Positions 1-8,670 of a stretch of 64,000 nucleotides of DNA are shown here, piece by piece. The notes under the pieces were generated by a model. The model saw only the letters and a program-made list of their open reading frames with translations, was not told where the DNA came from and did no database searches. The position numbers were made by a program, and so were the translations under genes. The stretch is from HGM04593 sp045647745 (GTDB lineage Bacteria > Bacteroidota > Bacteroidia > Bacteroidales > Bacteroidaceae): NCBI GenBank assembly GCA_045647745.1, contig JAZRMQ010000035.1, forward strand, positions 21,039 through 85,038, read 5' to 3'. How positions within the stretch are numbered: position 1 is the first letter of the stretch; every line of letters starts with the position of its first letter.

Positions 1-1
1 G

Positions 2-166
2 GCAAGGCGCGGCTGCAATGATGTGCTTGTTACCGAGCTTCTGAATTTGTTGAATGAGTGTGAATTTGCTCGCTATGCACCCGGAGATCCCGGTGCAACA
101 ATGGATAAAGTGTATAAGATGGCGCTGGAGGTCATCAGTAAAATGGAAAATTCAATAAGGAGATAA
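2..166 (+). CDS. batD: BatD family protein, C-terminal end (partial)
   Basis: An open frame enters from the left edge and ends at TAA 164-166; the 54 visible residues include LLNLLNECEFARYAPGD and end SKMENSIRR. The identification rests mainly on position: it lies one base upstream of a clear BatE gene, where batD sits in Bacteroidota bat operons, and the Ala-Pro-Gly-Asp turn with following amphipathic helix fits the cytoplasmic tail of BatD. BatD is a membrane-anchored protein of the Bacteroides aerotolerance operon. No start, signal peptide or other domain is visible, so the name is probable, not certain. Confidence 0.6.
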   Translation, partial: ARRGCNDVLVTELLNLLNECEFARYAPGDPGATMDKVYKMALEVISKMENSIRR

Positions 167-167
167 T

Positions 168-920
168 ATGAGAAAGATTATATTGCTATTACTGCTCTTT
201 GTCACCCCCGTTGCCATATTCTCGCAGGAGTATACAAAAGAACTTGGTGACAAAGCTTATGCCGAGTCTAAATTCGACGAAGCTATAAAAATATACGAAG
301 CTGTTATTGCCGAGCAGGGAGCCTCGTTGCCATTATACTATAATCTTGGCAATGCCTATTATCGCAGCAATCAACCCGGAAAGGCAATATTGAACTATGA
401 ACGTGCACTGAAGATTGATGCTGATGACGAAGACACAAAGGCTAACCTTGAATTTGTGCAAAGCAAGATTGTTGACAAAATCCCACAAGACGAAATTCCT
501 TTTTATACACAATGGGGCAATGCTTTTTTTTCAATCTTTTCAAAAGATACTTGGGGTGTTATTGGTATAGTGTCATTTGTGGTGATGCTTACAATGCTTT
601 TTCTCTACCTCTTTAAAAGCAATATGCGCAAATTTTCGCTTACACTCCTTGTTGTTGCGTTGCTATTTACTATACTTGCAAATATTTCGGCTTTTAATCT
701 TGAGAATAGAGCATTGGAGAAGAGCGAGGGTGTTATTTTAGACGAGATGGTTGTTGTCAAAAGTTCTCCCGATAGCTCCGGTACCGAACTTACCAAAATT
801 CACGAGGGGTTAAAAGTCCTGATTATTGATGATGCGTTGAGCGATTGGGTGAAAATTGAGGCCGACAATGGTAACAGAGTGGTTGGCTGGATAAAGACAA
901 AATCAATCGAGCGCATATAA
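168..920 (+). CDS. batE: BatE: TPR and SH3-type envelope protein
   Basis: This 250-residue protein starts with a signal peptide or anchor (MRKIILLLLLFVTPVAIFSQ). A tetratricopeptide pair covers about residues 22-95 (GDKAYAESKFDEAIKIYEA, then YNLGNAYYRSNQPGKAILNYERAL). Two hydrophobic segments follow at about 127-150 and 157-177, and a bacterial SH3-like domain at about 185-250 ends near VVGWIKTKSIERI. That order (TPR, two membrane spans, SH3) is the BatE layout. Bat proteins are linked to aerotolerance and envelope function in Bacteroides; the molecular role is not settled. The ATG is one base after the batD stop, so the genes are translationally coupled. Confidence 0.85.
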   Translation: MRKIILLLLLFVTPVAIFSQEYTKELGDKAYAESKFDEAIKIYEAVIAEQGASLPLYYNLGNAYYRSNQPGKAILNYERALKIDADDEDTKANLEFVQSKIVDKIPQDEIPFYTQWGNAFFSIFSKDTWGVIGIVSFVVMLTMLFLYLFKSNMRKFSLTLLVVALLFTILANISAFNLENRALEKSEGVILDEMVVVKSSPDSSGTELTKIHEGLKVLIIDDALSDWVKIEADNGNRVVGWIKTKSIERI

Positions 921-945
921 AAATATTTTTCAAAAGGGGATTTAA

Positions 946-1638
946 ATGGACACAAACACAATAATAGATTGGGATAAATATCTGTTACTTGCTCTCAATG
1001 GCAGTGATTCTATTTTTTGGGATGGTTGTATGAAAATTTATACAACAATCTCAATTTGGATACCTCTAATATTGGTGTTGGTGTACGTTTTGATAAAGAA
1101 TAACAGCTTCAAGGATTTTATAATGTTGCTGCTGTTTATTGTAGCAGTGGTGGGGGCTACCGACATTATCTCGTCGGGAATATGCAAACCTTTCTTTGAG
1201 CGCTGGCGACCGACCAATGACCCGGAGATTATGTATCTTGTTGACGTTGTCGACGGCATCAGAGGAAAGGATTATGGCTTCACCTCCAGCCACGCGGCAA
1301 ATTCGTTCGGCATAGCAACTTTTTTGTTGTTGCTCATAAAAAACAGAGTTTTTACGGTGTCTATTCTCTTTTGGGCTGCAATGAACGCCTTTACAAGAAT
1401 TTATCTTGGTGTGCACTATCCCGGTGATATTCTTGCCGGAACATTTATTGGAGTTGTAGTCGGGTGGAGCATATATAGATTGTATCGTTACTTTTTGCAT
1501 AACAAGCATCGCGATTGGATTTCCACCCAATATACAAAGACCGGCTATCTGGTGTCCGACGTATACCTTTTGCTTTTGGTAATGTACGGAACATTCGCCG
1601 CTATTCCTTTAATTTCGTTTTTGAATTTTGTTTATTAA
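946..1638 (+). CDS. PAP2 family membrane phosphatase
   Basis: A 230-residue, strongly hydrophobic protein with about five or six membrane spans. The three PAP2/acid-phosphatase signatures are visible: K81-P-F-F-E-R-W-R88-P (motif 1), SSH at 114-116 (motif 2; the family usually has PSGH, here the Gly is Ala: SSHAANSF) and R151-IYLG-V-H157-YPG-D161 (motif 3, with the catalytic His). Enzymes of this type remove phosphate from lipid carriers such as undecaprenyl diphosphate or from phosphatidylglycerol phosphate; the substrate cannot be read from sequence. It lies 25 bases after batE in the same direction, without an evident promoter, so it is probably co-transcribed with the bat genes. Confidence 0.85.
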   Translation: MDTNTIIDWDKYLLLALNGSDSIFWDGCMKIYTTISIWIPLILVLVYVLIKNNSFKDFIMLLLFIVAVVGATDIISSGICKPFFERWRPTNDPEIMYLVDVVDGIRGKDYGFTSSHAANSFGIATFLLLLIKNRVFTVSILFWAAMNAFTRIYLGVHYPGDILAGTFIGVVVGWSIYRLYRYFLHNKHRDWISTQYTKTGYLVSDVYLLLLVMYGTFAAIPLISFLNFVY

Positions 1639-1648
1639 AACAGCGTGC

Positions 1649-1700
1649 GTTCGAACTGGAAATACGCTAAATATTAGTTTCTTATATCGAACTAACGTTA
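1649..1700. repeat. Dispersed intergenic repeat, copy A
   Basis: This AT-rich stretch resembles positions 17581-17639. Shared blocks, in order, are GTTCGA, AATACGCTAAAT, TTAGT, CTTATATC and ACGTTA, with small gaps between them. Both copies sit in gene-free DNA after a stop codon. No coding potential or transposase signature is visible. Function is unknown. Confidence 0.4.
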
Positions 1701-1712
1701 AAATACTACTGC

Positions 1713-1745
1713 AAAATTGTCTGTTGTAACAGGCAATTTTCTTTT
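1713..1745 (+). terminator. Terminator of the bat/PAP2 transcript
   Basis: The inverted repeat 1713-1725/1728-1740 forms a 13-pair stem with one G-U pair; the innermost pairs probably open to make a loop. It is followed by CTTTTG on the + strand. A second AT-rich hairpin, 1784-1793/1805-1814 (GAAAAGAGAA / TTCTCTTTTC), lies 44 bases further on. The gene-free interval 1639-2000 holds these hairpins, repeat copy A and the TetR promoter and operator; nothing else is evident. Confidence 0.6.
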
Positions 1746-1904
1746 GCCCCGACACCACAAGGATATAAAAAGATAATGCTGGCGAAAAGAGAATTTATTT
1801 CAATTTCTCTTTTCTCCAACTTGTTTTTTACTGTCAACACACAAACGAACTTTATCCGTTTTAGCCAATGGTATAAGCTTAAACAAAAAAATAACACTAA
1901 ACAC

Positions 1905-1934
1905 TTTGTATTTTGAAAATAATCCGTACCTTTG
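1905..1934 (+). promoter_or_regulatory. Promoter of the TetR/efflux operon
   Basis: TTTG at 1905-1908 and TACCTTTG at 1927-1934, spaced 18 bases, match the Bacteroidota -33/-7 consensus. The predicted start is near 1941, about 60 bases before the TetR ATG. Confidence 0.7.
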
Positions 1935-1935
1935 C

Positions 1936-1966
1936 ATTAACAAGATTGTTAAATAAAATTGTTAAT
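1936..1966. promoter_or_regulatory. Probable TetR operator over the transcription start
   Basis: A perfect inverted repeat TTAACAA-GA-TTGTTAA lies at 1937-1952, and a third half-site TTGTTAA at 1959-1965 also pairs with the first as ATTAACAA...TTGTTAAT. The sites start two bases after the -7 box and cover the predicted transcription start. Binding of the TetR protein encoded at 2001 would block its own operon, the usual autorepression design of this family. Confidence 0.6.
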
Positions 1967-2000
1967 ACTATTACGAAGAGATTAAAAATAGCTTATCAAT

Positions 2001-2630
2001 ATGGATAAACAAGAAAAGCAAACAAAAGAGCAACTGATACTTGCAGCGGCGGAGCACGAGTTTCTGACAAAGGGGTATGATTGCGCACGCACTACCTCTA
2101 TTGCACAAGCAGCGGGTGTAACGCACGCGATGTTGCACTACTATTTCCGCACCAAAGAGCAACTTTTTGAGCGCATAGTGGACGAAAAGTATAAACTTAT
2201 GTCGCACTCGATGCTGACAGTAATGGGTGAGCCGACACTGCCCGTTATCGAGAGAATACGCAGCGGCATCAGTGCCCATTTCGACTTTATGGCCGACAAC
2301 TCTAAACTGCCGCTATTTATCATCAACGAGATTATGTCGCGTCCCGAGCGATATGAGATGTTGCGCAGTCGCATTAGCAGCATTATAGAAAATCTATTCA
2401 GTGATCTGCAGCACGATATCGATAGGGCGGCCAAGCGTGGCGAGATGGCACAGGTGGATGCGCGCCTGCTGATGATGAGTATAATCTCGCTCAATATATT
2501 CACCTTTGTAGCCTACCCGCTTATACAACCTTTGATGGGAGATCTTGTGGCTGACCGCGAACGTTTTCTTGCAGTACGTAAGGCAGAGAATATTGAGACG
2601 ATAATGTGTAGAATCAAAGCAAAACAATAG
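2001..2630 (+). CDS. TetR/AcrR family transcriptional regulator
   Basis: A 209-residue regulator with the N-terminal TetR DNA-binding domain: helix QLILAAAEHEFLTKGYD, then helix-turn-helix at about 31-50 (TTSIAQAAGVTHAMLHYYF), then TKEQLFERIVDEK. The C-terminal ligand/dimer domain is divergent, as usual. It is the first gene of an operon coding for a complete tripartite ABC exporter, so it is probably the ligand-responsive repressor of that pump. The gene order resembles cecR-ybhGFSR in E. coli. An inverted repeat over the transcription start is a likely operator. The inducer is unknown. Confidence 0.88.
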   Translation: MDKQEKQTKEQLILAAAEHEFLTKGYDCARTTSIAQAAGVTHAMLHYYFRTKEQLFERIVDEKYKLMSHSMLTVMGEPTLPVIERIRSGISAHFDFMADNSKLPLFIINEIMSRPERYEMLRSRISSIIENLFSDLQHDIDRAAKRGEMAQVDARLLMMSIISLNIFTFVAYPLIQPLMGDLVADRERFLAVRKAENIETIMCRIKAKQ

Positions 2631-2634
2631 ATTT

Positions 2635-3912
2635 ATGAAACAAGTTTTAATCTTTTTTGCTCTATTGAGTGCGACAATCTCGGCTGAGGCGCAGACGCTC
2701 GAAGAGTGTCGTCGGCTCGCGCGTGAGCACTACCCCGAAATCAGACGGTATGATCTGATTACGGCGACCGAACAGTACAATCTCTCGAATGCTGCGCGAG
2801 CGTGGATACCGCAGGTGATGATTTCTGGGCAGGCTACATATCAATCGGCAACGCCTACCTATCCAGATGCATTTAACGCAGTACTGCAAGCCAACGGAGT
2901 CGATATGGCTGGTATTCGCAAGGATCAATACAAGGTGGCTATCGATGTTCAGCAGAATATCTGGGATGGTGGTCAATCGAAGGCTAGTCGAGCTATTGCC
3001 GAGGCTGATGCCGCAGCTGAGCGCAGTCGCTTGGAGGTGACGCTCTACGATTTGCAATCAAGGGTAGATAATCTATACTTCGGCATCTTGCTTCTCGATG
3101 AGCGAGTGGCACAAATCGAGGCGATGATTGGTGTGTTGGAGAGTAACCATAATCGTATGCGTACCTATTTCAATAATGGCGTAGCGATGCAGGCTGATGT
3201 CGATGCAATTGAGGCAGAGTTGCTCACCGCGCGACAGACACTTGGTCAGGTGGAGTCCTCGCGAGCTAGTTTTCGCCATATGTTAGAGGCTTTTATCGGT
3301 CAGCCACTGAAGAACAAGGTGCTAGAACGTCCGGCTATGCAGGAGATTATAAGCCGAGAGTCTGCGCGACCGGAACTTGCAATGTTTGACTCCGAGGAGC
3401 GAAAGATTGAGGCGCAACGCATTGCGATAAATAGTTCGACGATGCCACGATTCTCGCTCTTTGCGCAGGGCTACTATGGTTATCCGGGTATGGATATGTT
3501 TAAGAGTATGATATCGGCTGATTGGAGTCTTAATGCGATGGTCGGTGTGCGTATGCAGTGGAATATAGGTGCGTTCTACACCAAGAATAATAATCTTGAA
3601 AAGCTAAATACCGCAAAGCAACAACTCGCCGTACAGCGTGATGTCTTTCTCTTTAATACCGAGATGCAAACCACCGAACAAGATGGCGAAATAGCCCGTT
3701 TGCGCCGTGCCGTAGAGGATGACGACCGCATTGTGGAGTTGCGCCGCTCAGTGCGTATGGCAGCCGAGTCGAGGCTCGAAAATGGTGTTATTGATGCAAC
3801 TGATTTATTGCGTAAAATCACCGATGAAACAGCGGCAATGCTCAACCGCTCAACACGCGAGATTGAGTTACTGCAAGCAATTTATAGACTTAAAACCACA
3901 TTAAATCAATAA
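2635..3912 (+). CDS. TolC family outer membrane efflux protein
   Basis: A 425-residue protein with signal peptide (MKQVLIFFALLSATISAEAQ) and two long alpha-helical/coiled-coil halves typical of TolC channels (for example LEECRRLAREHYPEIRRYDL near the start, LRRSVRMAAESRLENGVIDATDLL near the end). TolC proteins form trimeric barrels across the outer membrane with a periplasmic helical tunnel. The gene begins four bases after the TetR stop and five bases before the periplasmic adaptor gene, so it supplies the exit duct for the ABC exporter encoded downstream. Confidence 0.88.
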   Translation: MKQVLIFFALLSATISAEAQTLEECRRLAREHYPEIRRYDLITATEQYNLSNAARAWIPQVMISGQATYQSATPTYPDAFNAVLQANGVDMAGIRKDQYKVAIDVQQNIWDGGQSKASRAIAEADAAAERSRLEVTLYDLQSRVDNLYFGILLLDERVAQIEAMIGVLESNHNRMRTYFNNGVAMQADVDAIEAELLTARQTLGQVESSRASFRHMLEAFIGQPLKNKVLERPAMQEIISRESARPELAMFDSEERKIEAQRIAINSSTMPRFSLFAQGYYGYPGMDMFKSMISADWSLNAMVGVRMQWNIGAFYTKNNNLEKLNTAKQQLAVQRDVFLFNTEMQTTEQDGEIARLRRAVEDDDRIVELRRSVRMAAESRLENGVIDATDLLRKITDETAAMLNRSTREIELLQAIYRLKTTLNQ

Positions 3913-3917
3913 GTGTT

Positions 3918-4802
3918 ATGAAAAAGATTATATACATAGCCACAGCAATGTTGGCTGTTGCGTGTGGCAAGGAGGCAGGGTTTGATGCACAAGGCACCTT
4001 CGAGACCACAGAGGTTGTTGTGTCGGCTGAAGCTGCGGGTAAGATTCTCTGGTTCGACGCGGAGGAGGGTACAGCGGTCAAGGCTGACGAAATTATTGGT
4101 GCTATTGACAGCGTACAATTAGACTTGCAACGCAAACAACTTGCTGCACAGCAATCGGCTCTATTGGCCTCACGTCCCGATGTAAAGAAACAGGTTGCAG
4201 CATTGCGCGAACAGATTTCAAAACAGCGTTCCGAATTGCAGCGTGTAAATAATATGTTGCGTGATGGTGCTGCGACCACCAAGCAGCGTGATGATATTGA
4301 GGCGCAAATCAAAGTCTTGGAGAGCCAACTCTCGGCAACGCTCTCGACTCTCGACAAGAATACCGCCACTATCAACGAGAATGTCGCTGCAATTGAGGCA
4401 CAGATTGCTATGCTTGATGACCGCATCGCAAAGTGCTGTATTGCGTCTCCCGTGAGTGGTACGGTGTTGCTTAAATATGCCGAAGCCGGCGAGTTCGCGA
4501 CCGCAGGCAAGCCATTGATGAAGATTGCCAACCTCGACAATATCTACTTGCGCGCCTACTTTACATCAGACCAATTAGCAAAGGTTAATTTAGGTGATAG
4601 AGTAACGGTTATTGCAGACTTTGGCGGTGACGAGCGTTACGATTATGAAGGTCGTATTGCTTGGATTTCATCAGAGAGTGAGTTTACTCCCAAGACGATT
4701 CAGACACGCGATTCGCGTGCCAACCTTGTTTATGCCGTGAAGATTGCCGTCAAGAACGATGGTCGATTGAAGATAGGTCTTGCAGGCGAAGTGAAGTTGT
4801 AA
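3918..4802 (+). CDS. HlyD/YbhG-type periplasmic adaptor lipoprotein
   Basis: A 294-residue membrane fusion protein. The N-terminus MKKIIYIATAMLAVAC is a lipoprotein signal with the lipidated Cys at position 16. A short biotinyl-lipoyl-like half (VSAEAAGKILWFDAEEGTAVKADEIIG) leads into a coiled-coil hairpin at about 70-165 and back into the second lipoyl half (ASPVSGTVLLKYAEAGEFATAGKPL) and a beta-barrel domain. It links the inner-membrane ABC-2 permeases to the TolC protein encoded upstream. A lipid anchor rather than a transmembrane helix is the notable difference from many HlyD proteins. Confidence 0.87.
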   Translation: MKKIIYIATAMLAVACGKEAGFDAQGTFETTEVVVSAEAAGKILWFDAEEGTAVKADEIIGAIDSVQLDLQRKQLAAQQSALLASRPDVKKQVAALREQISKQRSELQRVNNMLRDGAATTKQRDDIEAQIKVLESQLSATLSTLDKNTATINENVAAIEAQIAMLDDRIAKCCIASPVSGTVLLKYAEAGEFATAGKPLMKIANLDNIYLRAYFTSDQLAKVNLGDRVTVIADFGGDERYDYEGRIAWISSESEFTPKTIQTRDSRANLVYAVKIAVKNDGRLKIGLAGEVKL

Positions 4803-4803
4803 T

Positions 4804-5703
4804 ATGTATGCTATCGAAGTAAATAATCTCTCGAAGAGTTACGGCAAGGTGTTGGCGCTCAGCGGTGTGTCGTTTGCGGTACGTCGTGGCGAGTTGTTTG
4901 GTCTTATTGGACCCGATGGAGCGGGCAAAAGCACCCTGTTCCGTCTGCTTACAACTCTGCTCAAATCCGACAGCGGAGAGGCGAAGGTCAATGGGCTGGA
5001 TATTGCCGATGACTACCTCGCCATCCGTTCGTGCGTGGGGTATATGCCTGGGCGATTCTCGCTCTATCCCGACTTGTCGGTTGAGGAGAACCTGAATTTC
5101 TTTGCAGCCCTATTTGGTGTCAAGGTGGAGGAGTCGTACGACCTTATCGAGCCCATCTACAAGCAGATTGCGCCTTTCCGCAAACGTCGTGCAGGTAAGT
5201 TGTCGGGAGGTATGAAACAGAAACTTGCCCTCTCGTGTGCTCTGATTCATCGCCCCAGCATACTCTTTCTCGATGAACCGACAACTGGTGTTGATGCTGT
5301 GTCGCGCAGCGAATTCTGGGATATGCTGGCAGGATTGAAGGAGCGAGGTATCACAATACTTGTTTCGACACCCTATATGGACGAGGCAAGCCGTTGTGAC
5401 CGTATAGCACTCTGTAACGAGGGGCGCATCTTGGGCATTGACACCCCAACGGATATTGTCAAAGGTTTTCACTCTCCACTCTATGCAATTCGCTCCGAGC
5501 GTACTTTTGCCCTCTTGGAAATGGCGCGTAGGCAACAGGGCGTGGAGCAGTGCTACCCATTCGGTGAGTGCCACCACTTGGTTGCAAACGACACGTTTGA
5601 TAAGGAACTGTTTGTGAAAGCATTGAGAGACTTTGAGGATTTGCAGATTGAGCAGGCAGAGCCTACCATTGAGGATGTATTTATTAAATTGATGAAGCGA
5701 TGA
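4804..5703 (+). CDS. ABC transporter ATPase (YbhF N-half type)
   Basis: A 299-residue ABC ATPase. Walker A is GPDGAGKST (about 38-46), the signature is KLSGGMKQKLALS, Walker B is ILFLDEPTTGVDAVSR. The switch position reads STPYMDEA: the usual H-loop histidine is Pro. The C-terminal extension is typical of ATPases for ABC-2 permeases. It starts one base after the adaptor stop and overlaps the next ATPase gene by four bases (ATGA). In E. coli YbhF the two ATPase halves are fused; here they are separate genes. It probably pairs with the second ATPase to drive the two permeases. Confidence 0.9.
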   Translation: MYAIEVNNLSKSYGKVLALSGVSFAVRRGELFGLIGPDGAGKSTLFRLLTTLLKSDSGEAKVNGLDIADDYLAIRSCVGYMPGRFSLYPDLSVEENLNFFAALFGVKVEESYDLIEPIYKQIAPFRKRRAGKLSGGMKQKLALSCALIHRPSILFLDEPTTGVDAVSRSEFWDMLAGLKERGITILVSTPYMDEASRCDRIALCNEGRILGIDTPTDIVKGFHSPLYAIRSERTFALLEMARRQQGVEQCYPFGECHHLVANDTFDKELFVKALRDFEDLQIEQAEPTIEDVFIKLMKR

Positions 5704-6440
5704 GTGATGTAGTAATATCGGTGCGTGAACTTACCAAACGCTTTGGCAACTTTACGGCGGTGGATCGCATATCGTTTGATGTCCATCGTGGGGAGATTTT
5801 TGGGTTCCTCGGTGCTAATGGAGCAGGCAAAACAACTGCTATGCGTATGCTCTGCGGATTGAGTTATCCGACCTCTGGCAGTGGCACAGTGGCAGGCTAC
5901 GATGTGATGCGCGAGGGTGAGCAAATAAAACGCCATATTGGCTATATGAGTCAGCGTTTTTCGCTCTATAACGACCTGACGGTGTGGGAGAACATAAACC
6001 TCTTTGCCGGTATTTATGGCTTGTCTAAAGATGAAACAAAACAACGTGCAATCGAGTTGTTGGAACGATTGGATTTCATTTCTGAGCGCAATGCGCTTGT
6101 CGGCTCGCTACCACTTGGCTGGAAACAGAAATTGTCGTTTGCCATCGCTACGATACATCGCCCCGAAGTGGTATTTCTTGACGAGCCTACGGGAGGTGTC
6201 GACCCAATGACCCGCCGACAATTCTGGGAACTTATCTACGAGGCTGCCGCAAGTGGCACTACAATATTTGTAACAACACACTATATGGACGAGGCGGAGT
6301 ACTGCTCTCGTGTATCGATTATGGTCGATGGCGAGGTGCGAGCGCTCGACACTCCGTCCCGACTCAAACAACAATTCTCCGCCGAGACAATGGACGAGGT
6401 GTTTCGCACATTAGCTCGCGGTGCTAAACGAGGGGAGTAA
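5700..6440 (+). CDS. ABC transporter ATPase (YbhF C-half type)
   Basis: A 246-residue ABC ATPase with intact Walker A (GANGAGKTT), Walker B (VVFLDEPTGGVDPMTR) and H-loop (VTTHYMDEAE). The signature is degenerate, SLPLGWKQ in place of LSGGQ, as in the C-terminal half of YbhF. The preceding ATPase has the opposite pattern (good signature, no H-loop histidine). In a heterodimer this predicts two unequal ATP sites. The start overlaps the previous stop by four bases, supporting coupled translation and 1:1 assembly. Confidence 0.9.
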   Translation: MSDVVISVRELTKRFGNFTAVDRISFDVHRGEIFGFLGANGAGKTTAMRMLCGLSYPTSGSGTVAGYDVMREGEQIKRHIGYMSQRFSLYNDLTVWENINLFAGIYGLSKDETKQRAIELLERLDFISERNALVGSLPLGWKQKLSFAIATIHRPEVVFLDEPTGGVDPMTRRQFWELIYEAAASGTTIFVTTHYMDEAEYCSRVSIMVDGEVRALDTPSRLKQQFSAETMDEVFRTLARGAKRGE

Positions 6441-6446
6441 TCTATT

Positions 6447-7541
6447 ATGAGAGGTAATTTTCTATCATTCGTCAAGAAGGAATCACTACACATCCTACGC
6501 GATACACGTACGATGCTCGTTGTGATGTTTATCCCAGTTGTGCTGATGGTACTATTCGGCTTTGCCATATCTACGGAGGTAAACAATATAAATGTGGCAG
6601 TGGTTGCACCCGAGCGCACCGATGGAGTAAAAGATGTTGTCGAAAAGTTCGAACAAAATGAATACTTTACATTCAAGGGGTACATAGAGAACAATCAAAT
6701 AGACGAGTATCTCCGTTCGGGCAAGGTGATGGCTGTGGTGGTCTTTGCATCGGACTACGACCGCCGTGCGGCACAGGCAGCAGCAGGGGTGCCGACAAAA
6801 CCGATTCTTCAGGTGATTCTCGATGCCTCGAATGTTAATACAGCCGGTTCGGCCACAGCATATCTTCAAAATATATTGCTTGGCTCCGCTTCTGCACAAG
6901 CGATGTTTGAGACCCGTATGCTCTTCAATCCGCAGATGAAATCTGCCTACAACTTTGTGCCGGGTATTATGGGACTTATCTTCATTCTGGTCTGCGCAAT
7001 GATGACCTCGGTGTCGATTGTACGAGAGAAGGAGGTTGGAACTATGGAGGTACTACTCGTATCGCCCGTTCGCCCTGTAAAGATTGTCTTTGCAAAGATG
7101 ATTCCCTACTTCGCTATCTCGTGCATAGTATTGGTTACAATTTTGTTATTGGCACGCTATCTTTTGGAGGTCCCGATGTCGGGTGGTGTAGGAGGTATAT
7201 TTACGCTTTCACTCCTATATCTTGTGCTGTCTCTTGCACTCGGACTGCTCATTTCAACAATCGCTACAACACAAGTGGCAGCTCTACTCGTCTCGGCAAT
7301 GGTGATGATGATGCCGATTATGATGCTTTCTGGTATGCTTTTCCCTATTGAAAACTTGCCCAAATTTTTTCAAGTGGTATCTAATATCGTGCCTGCACGC
7401 TGGTATATAGATGCTGTGCGCAAGATGATGATTCAGGGAGTGCCGATTGTAGCGGTGTGGAAAAATTGTTTGATACTGCTCGGTATGACCGTGGCAATAC
7501 TCGGCATATCGCTCAAAAAGTTTAACGATAGACTCGAATAG
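6447..7541 (+). CDS. ABC-2 type permease (YbhS/YbhR-like), first
   Basis: A 364-residue integral membrane protein: an N-terminal span (TRTMLVVMFIPVVLMVLFGFA), a large extracytoplasmic domain at about 45-170, then five C-terminal spans containing the ABC-2 feature REKEVGTMEVLLVSPVRP and a terminal MLFPIENLPKFFQVVSNIVPARWY segment. This is the layout of ABC-2 membrane proteins of the YbhS/YbhR/YadH group. It begins seven bases after the second ATPase and is followed by a paralogue, so the exporter is likely a heterodimer. Confidence 0.88.
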   Translation: MRGNFLSFVKKESLHILRDTRTMLVVMFIPVVLMVLFGFAISTEVNNINVAVVAPERTDGVKDVVEKFEQNEYFTFKGYIENNQIDEYLRSGKVMAVVVFASDYDRRAAQAAAGVPTKPILQVILDASNVNTAGSATAYLQNILLGSASAQAMFETRMLFNPQMKSAYNFVPGIMGLIFILVCAMMTSVSIVREKEVGTMEVLLVSPVRPVKIVFAKMIPYFAISCIVLVTILLLARYLLEVPMSGGVGGIFTLSLLYLVLSLALGLLISTIATTQVAALLVSAMVMMMPIMMLSGMLFPIENLPKFFQVVSNIVPARWYIDAVRKMMIQGVPIVAVWKNCLILLGMTVAILGISLKKFNDRLE

Positions 7542-7561
7542 AATCTATAATTTCCGTAATT

Positions 7562-8665
7562 ATGATAAGTTTTTTCGTACTCATCAAGAAAGAGTTCTTG
7601 CAGATAAAGCGTAACTCGTTCCTGCCGAAACTAATAATCATATTCCCGATTATGATTATGCTTCTGATGCCGCTCATTATGACAATGGATGTACGCAATG
7701 TAAATGTTGCTGTGGTTGACCTCGACTGCTCAACCACCTCACGCCGCATCGCTTCACATATTGATGCTTCGGATTACCTGACCCTTGCCAACACTGTTGC
7801 CGAGTATTCTCTGGCGTCAGAGGCGTTGGAGCAGGGCGAGGTGGATGTTATTTTGCAGATTCCAGACCAGTTTGAGCGCGATATGATGAGTGGTACAGCC
7901 AAAAAGATTAGCATCACAGCCAACGCAGTAAATGCTACAAAGGGAGGTATGGGTATGCAGTATGTAGTGCAGACCATCGCTCGCTCACTTGCCGAACTGC
8001 GAGGAGAGAAAATGCCCGTCGAGGTATCGGAACTGGTAACTATTGAAAATCGCTACAACCCGACACTCAACTACCGCCACTATATGATTCCTGCACTTAT
8101 GATTATTCTATTTATCCTCATTTGCGGATTTCTTCCGGCATTGAGTATTGTTGGCGAGAAGGAGAGCGGTACTATCGAGCAGATAAATGTAACACCTGTA
8201 TCACGCTTTACATTTACACTCTCAAAACTCCTGCCATATTGGATTATAGGATTGTTCGTACTTACGGTGGCGATGATTGTTGCTTGGCTTGTCTATGGCC
8301 TTGCGCCCGTTGGTGCTGTAGGGCTTATATATTTGGGGGCAATACTTTTCATCTTAGTAATTTCGGGACTCAGTCTTACGATAGCCAACTTTTCGGATAC
8401 GATGCAGCAGACGATGTTCGTGATGTTCTTCTTCATTATGATATTTATGCTGATGAGTGGTCTGCTGACACCTGTGGACTCAATGCCCGAGTGGGCGCAA
8501 CACTTCACACTGATATTGCCCCCACGCTACTTTGTTGAGATTTTACGCTCGGTCTACCTCAAAGGTACTACATTCGTGGATATATGGTATAACTTTGCTG
8601 CGCTGGGTATCTTCGCAATCGTTTTCAATACTCTTGCAACCCTAACATACAAAAAACAAGCATAA
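7562..8665 (+). CDS. ABC-2 type permease (YbhR/YbhS-like), second
   Basis: A 367-residue paralogue of the preceding permease with the same topology: one N-terminal span, a periplasmic domain, then a C-terminal membrane bundle beginning at about residue 175. The family motif reads GEKESGTIEQINVTPVSR and the terminal loop GLLTPVDSMPEWAQHFTLILPPRYF. It ends the TetR-TolC-HlyD-ABC-ABC-permease-permease operon, which closes with a strong terminator. Together the genes make a full tripartite exporter; the substrate is not deducible, though YbhFSR relatives have been linked to drugs and cations. Confidence 0.88.
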   Translation: MISFFVLIKKEFLQIKRNSFLPKLIIIFPIMIMLLMPLIMTMDVRNVNVAVVDLDCSTTSRRIASHIDASDYLTLANTVAEYSLASEALEQGEVDVILQIPDQFERDMMSGTAKKISITANAVNATKGGMGMQYVVQTIARSLAELRGEKMPVEVSELVTIENRYNPTLNYRHYMIPALMIILFILICGFLPALSIVGEKESGTIEQINVTPVSRFTFTLSKLLPYWIIGLFVLTVAMIVAWLVYGLAPVGAVGLIYLGAILFILVISGLSLTIANFSDTMQQTMFVMFFFIMIFMLMSGLLTPVDSMPEWAQHFTLILPPRYFVEILRSVYLKGTTFVDIWYNFAALGIFAIVFNTLATLTYKKQA

Positions 8666-8670
8666 TACAA

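Noticed and set aside
1066..1530. Minus-strand open frame inside the PAP2 gene
   Set aside because: The plus-strand frame has all three PAP2 motifs; the opposite frame shows no family features.
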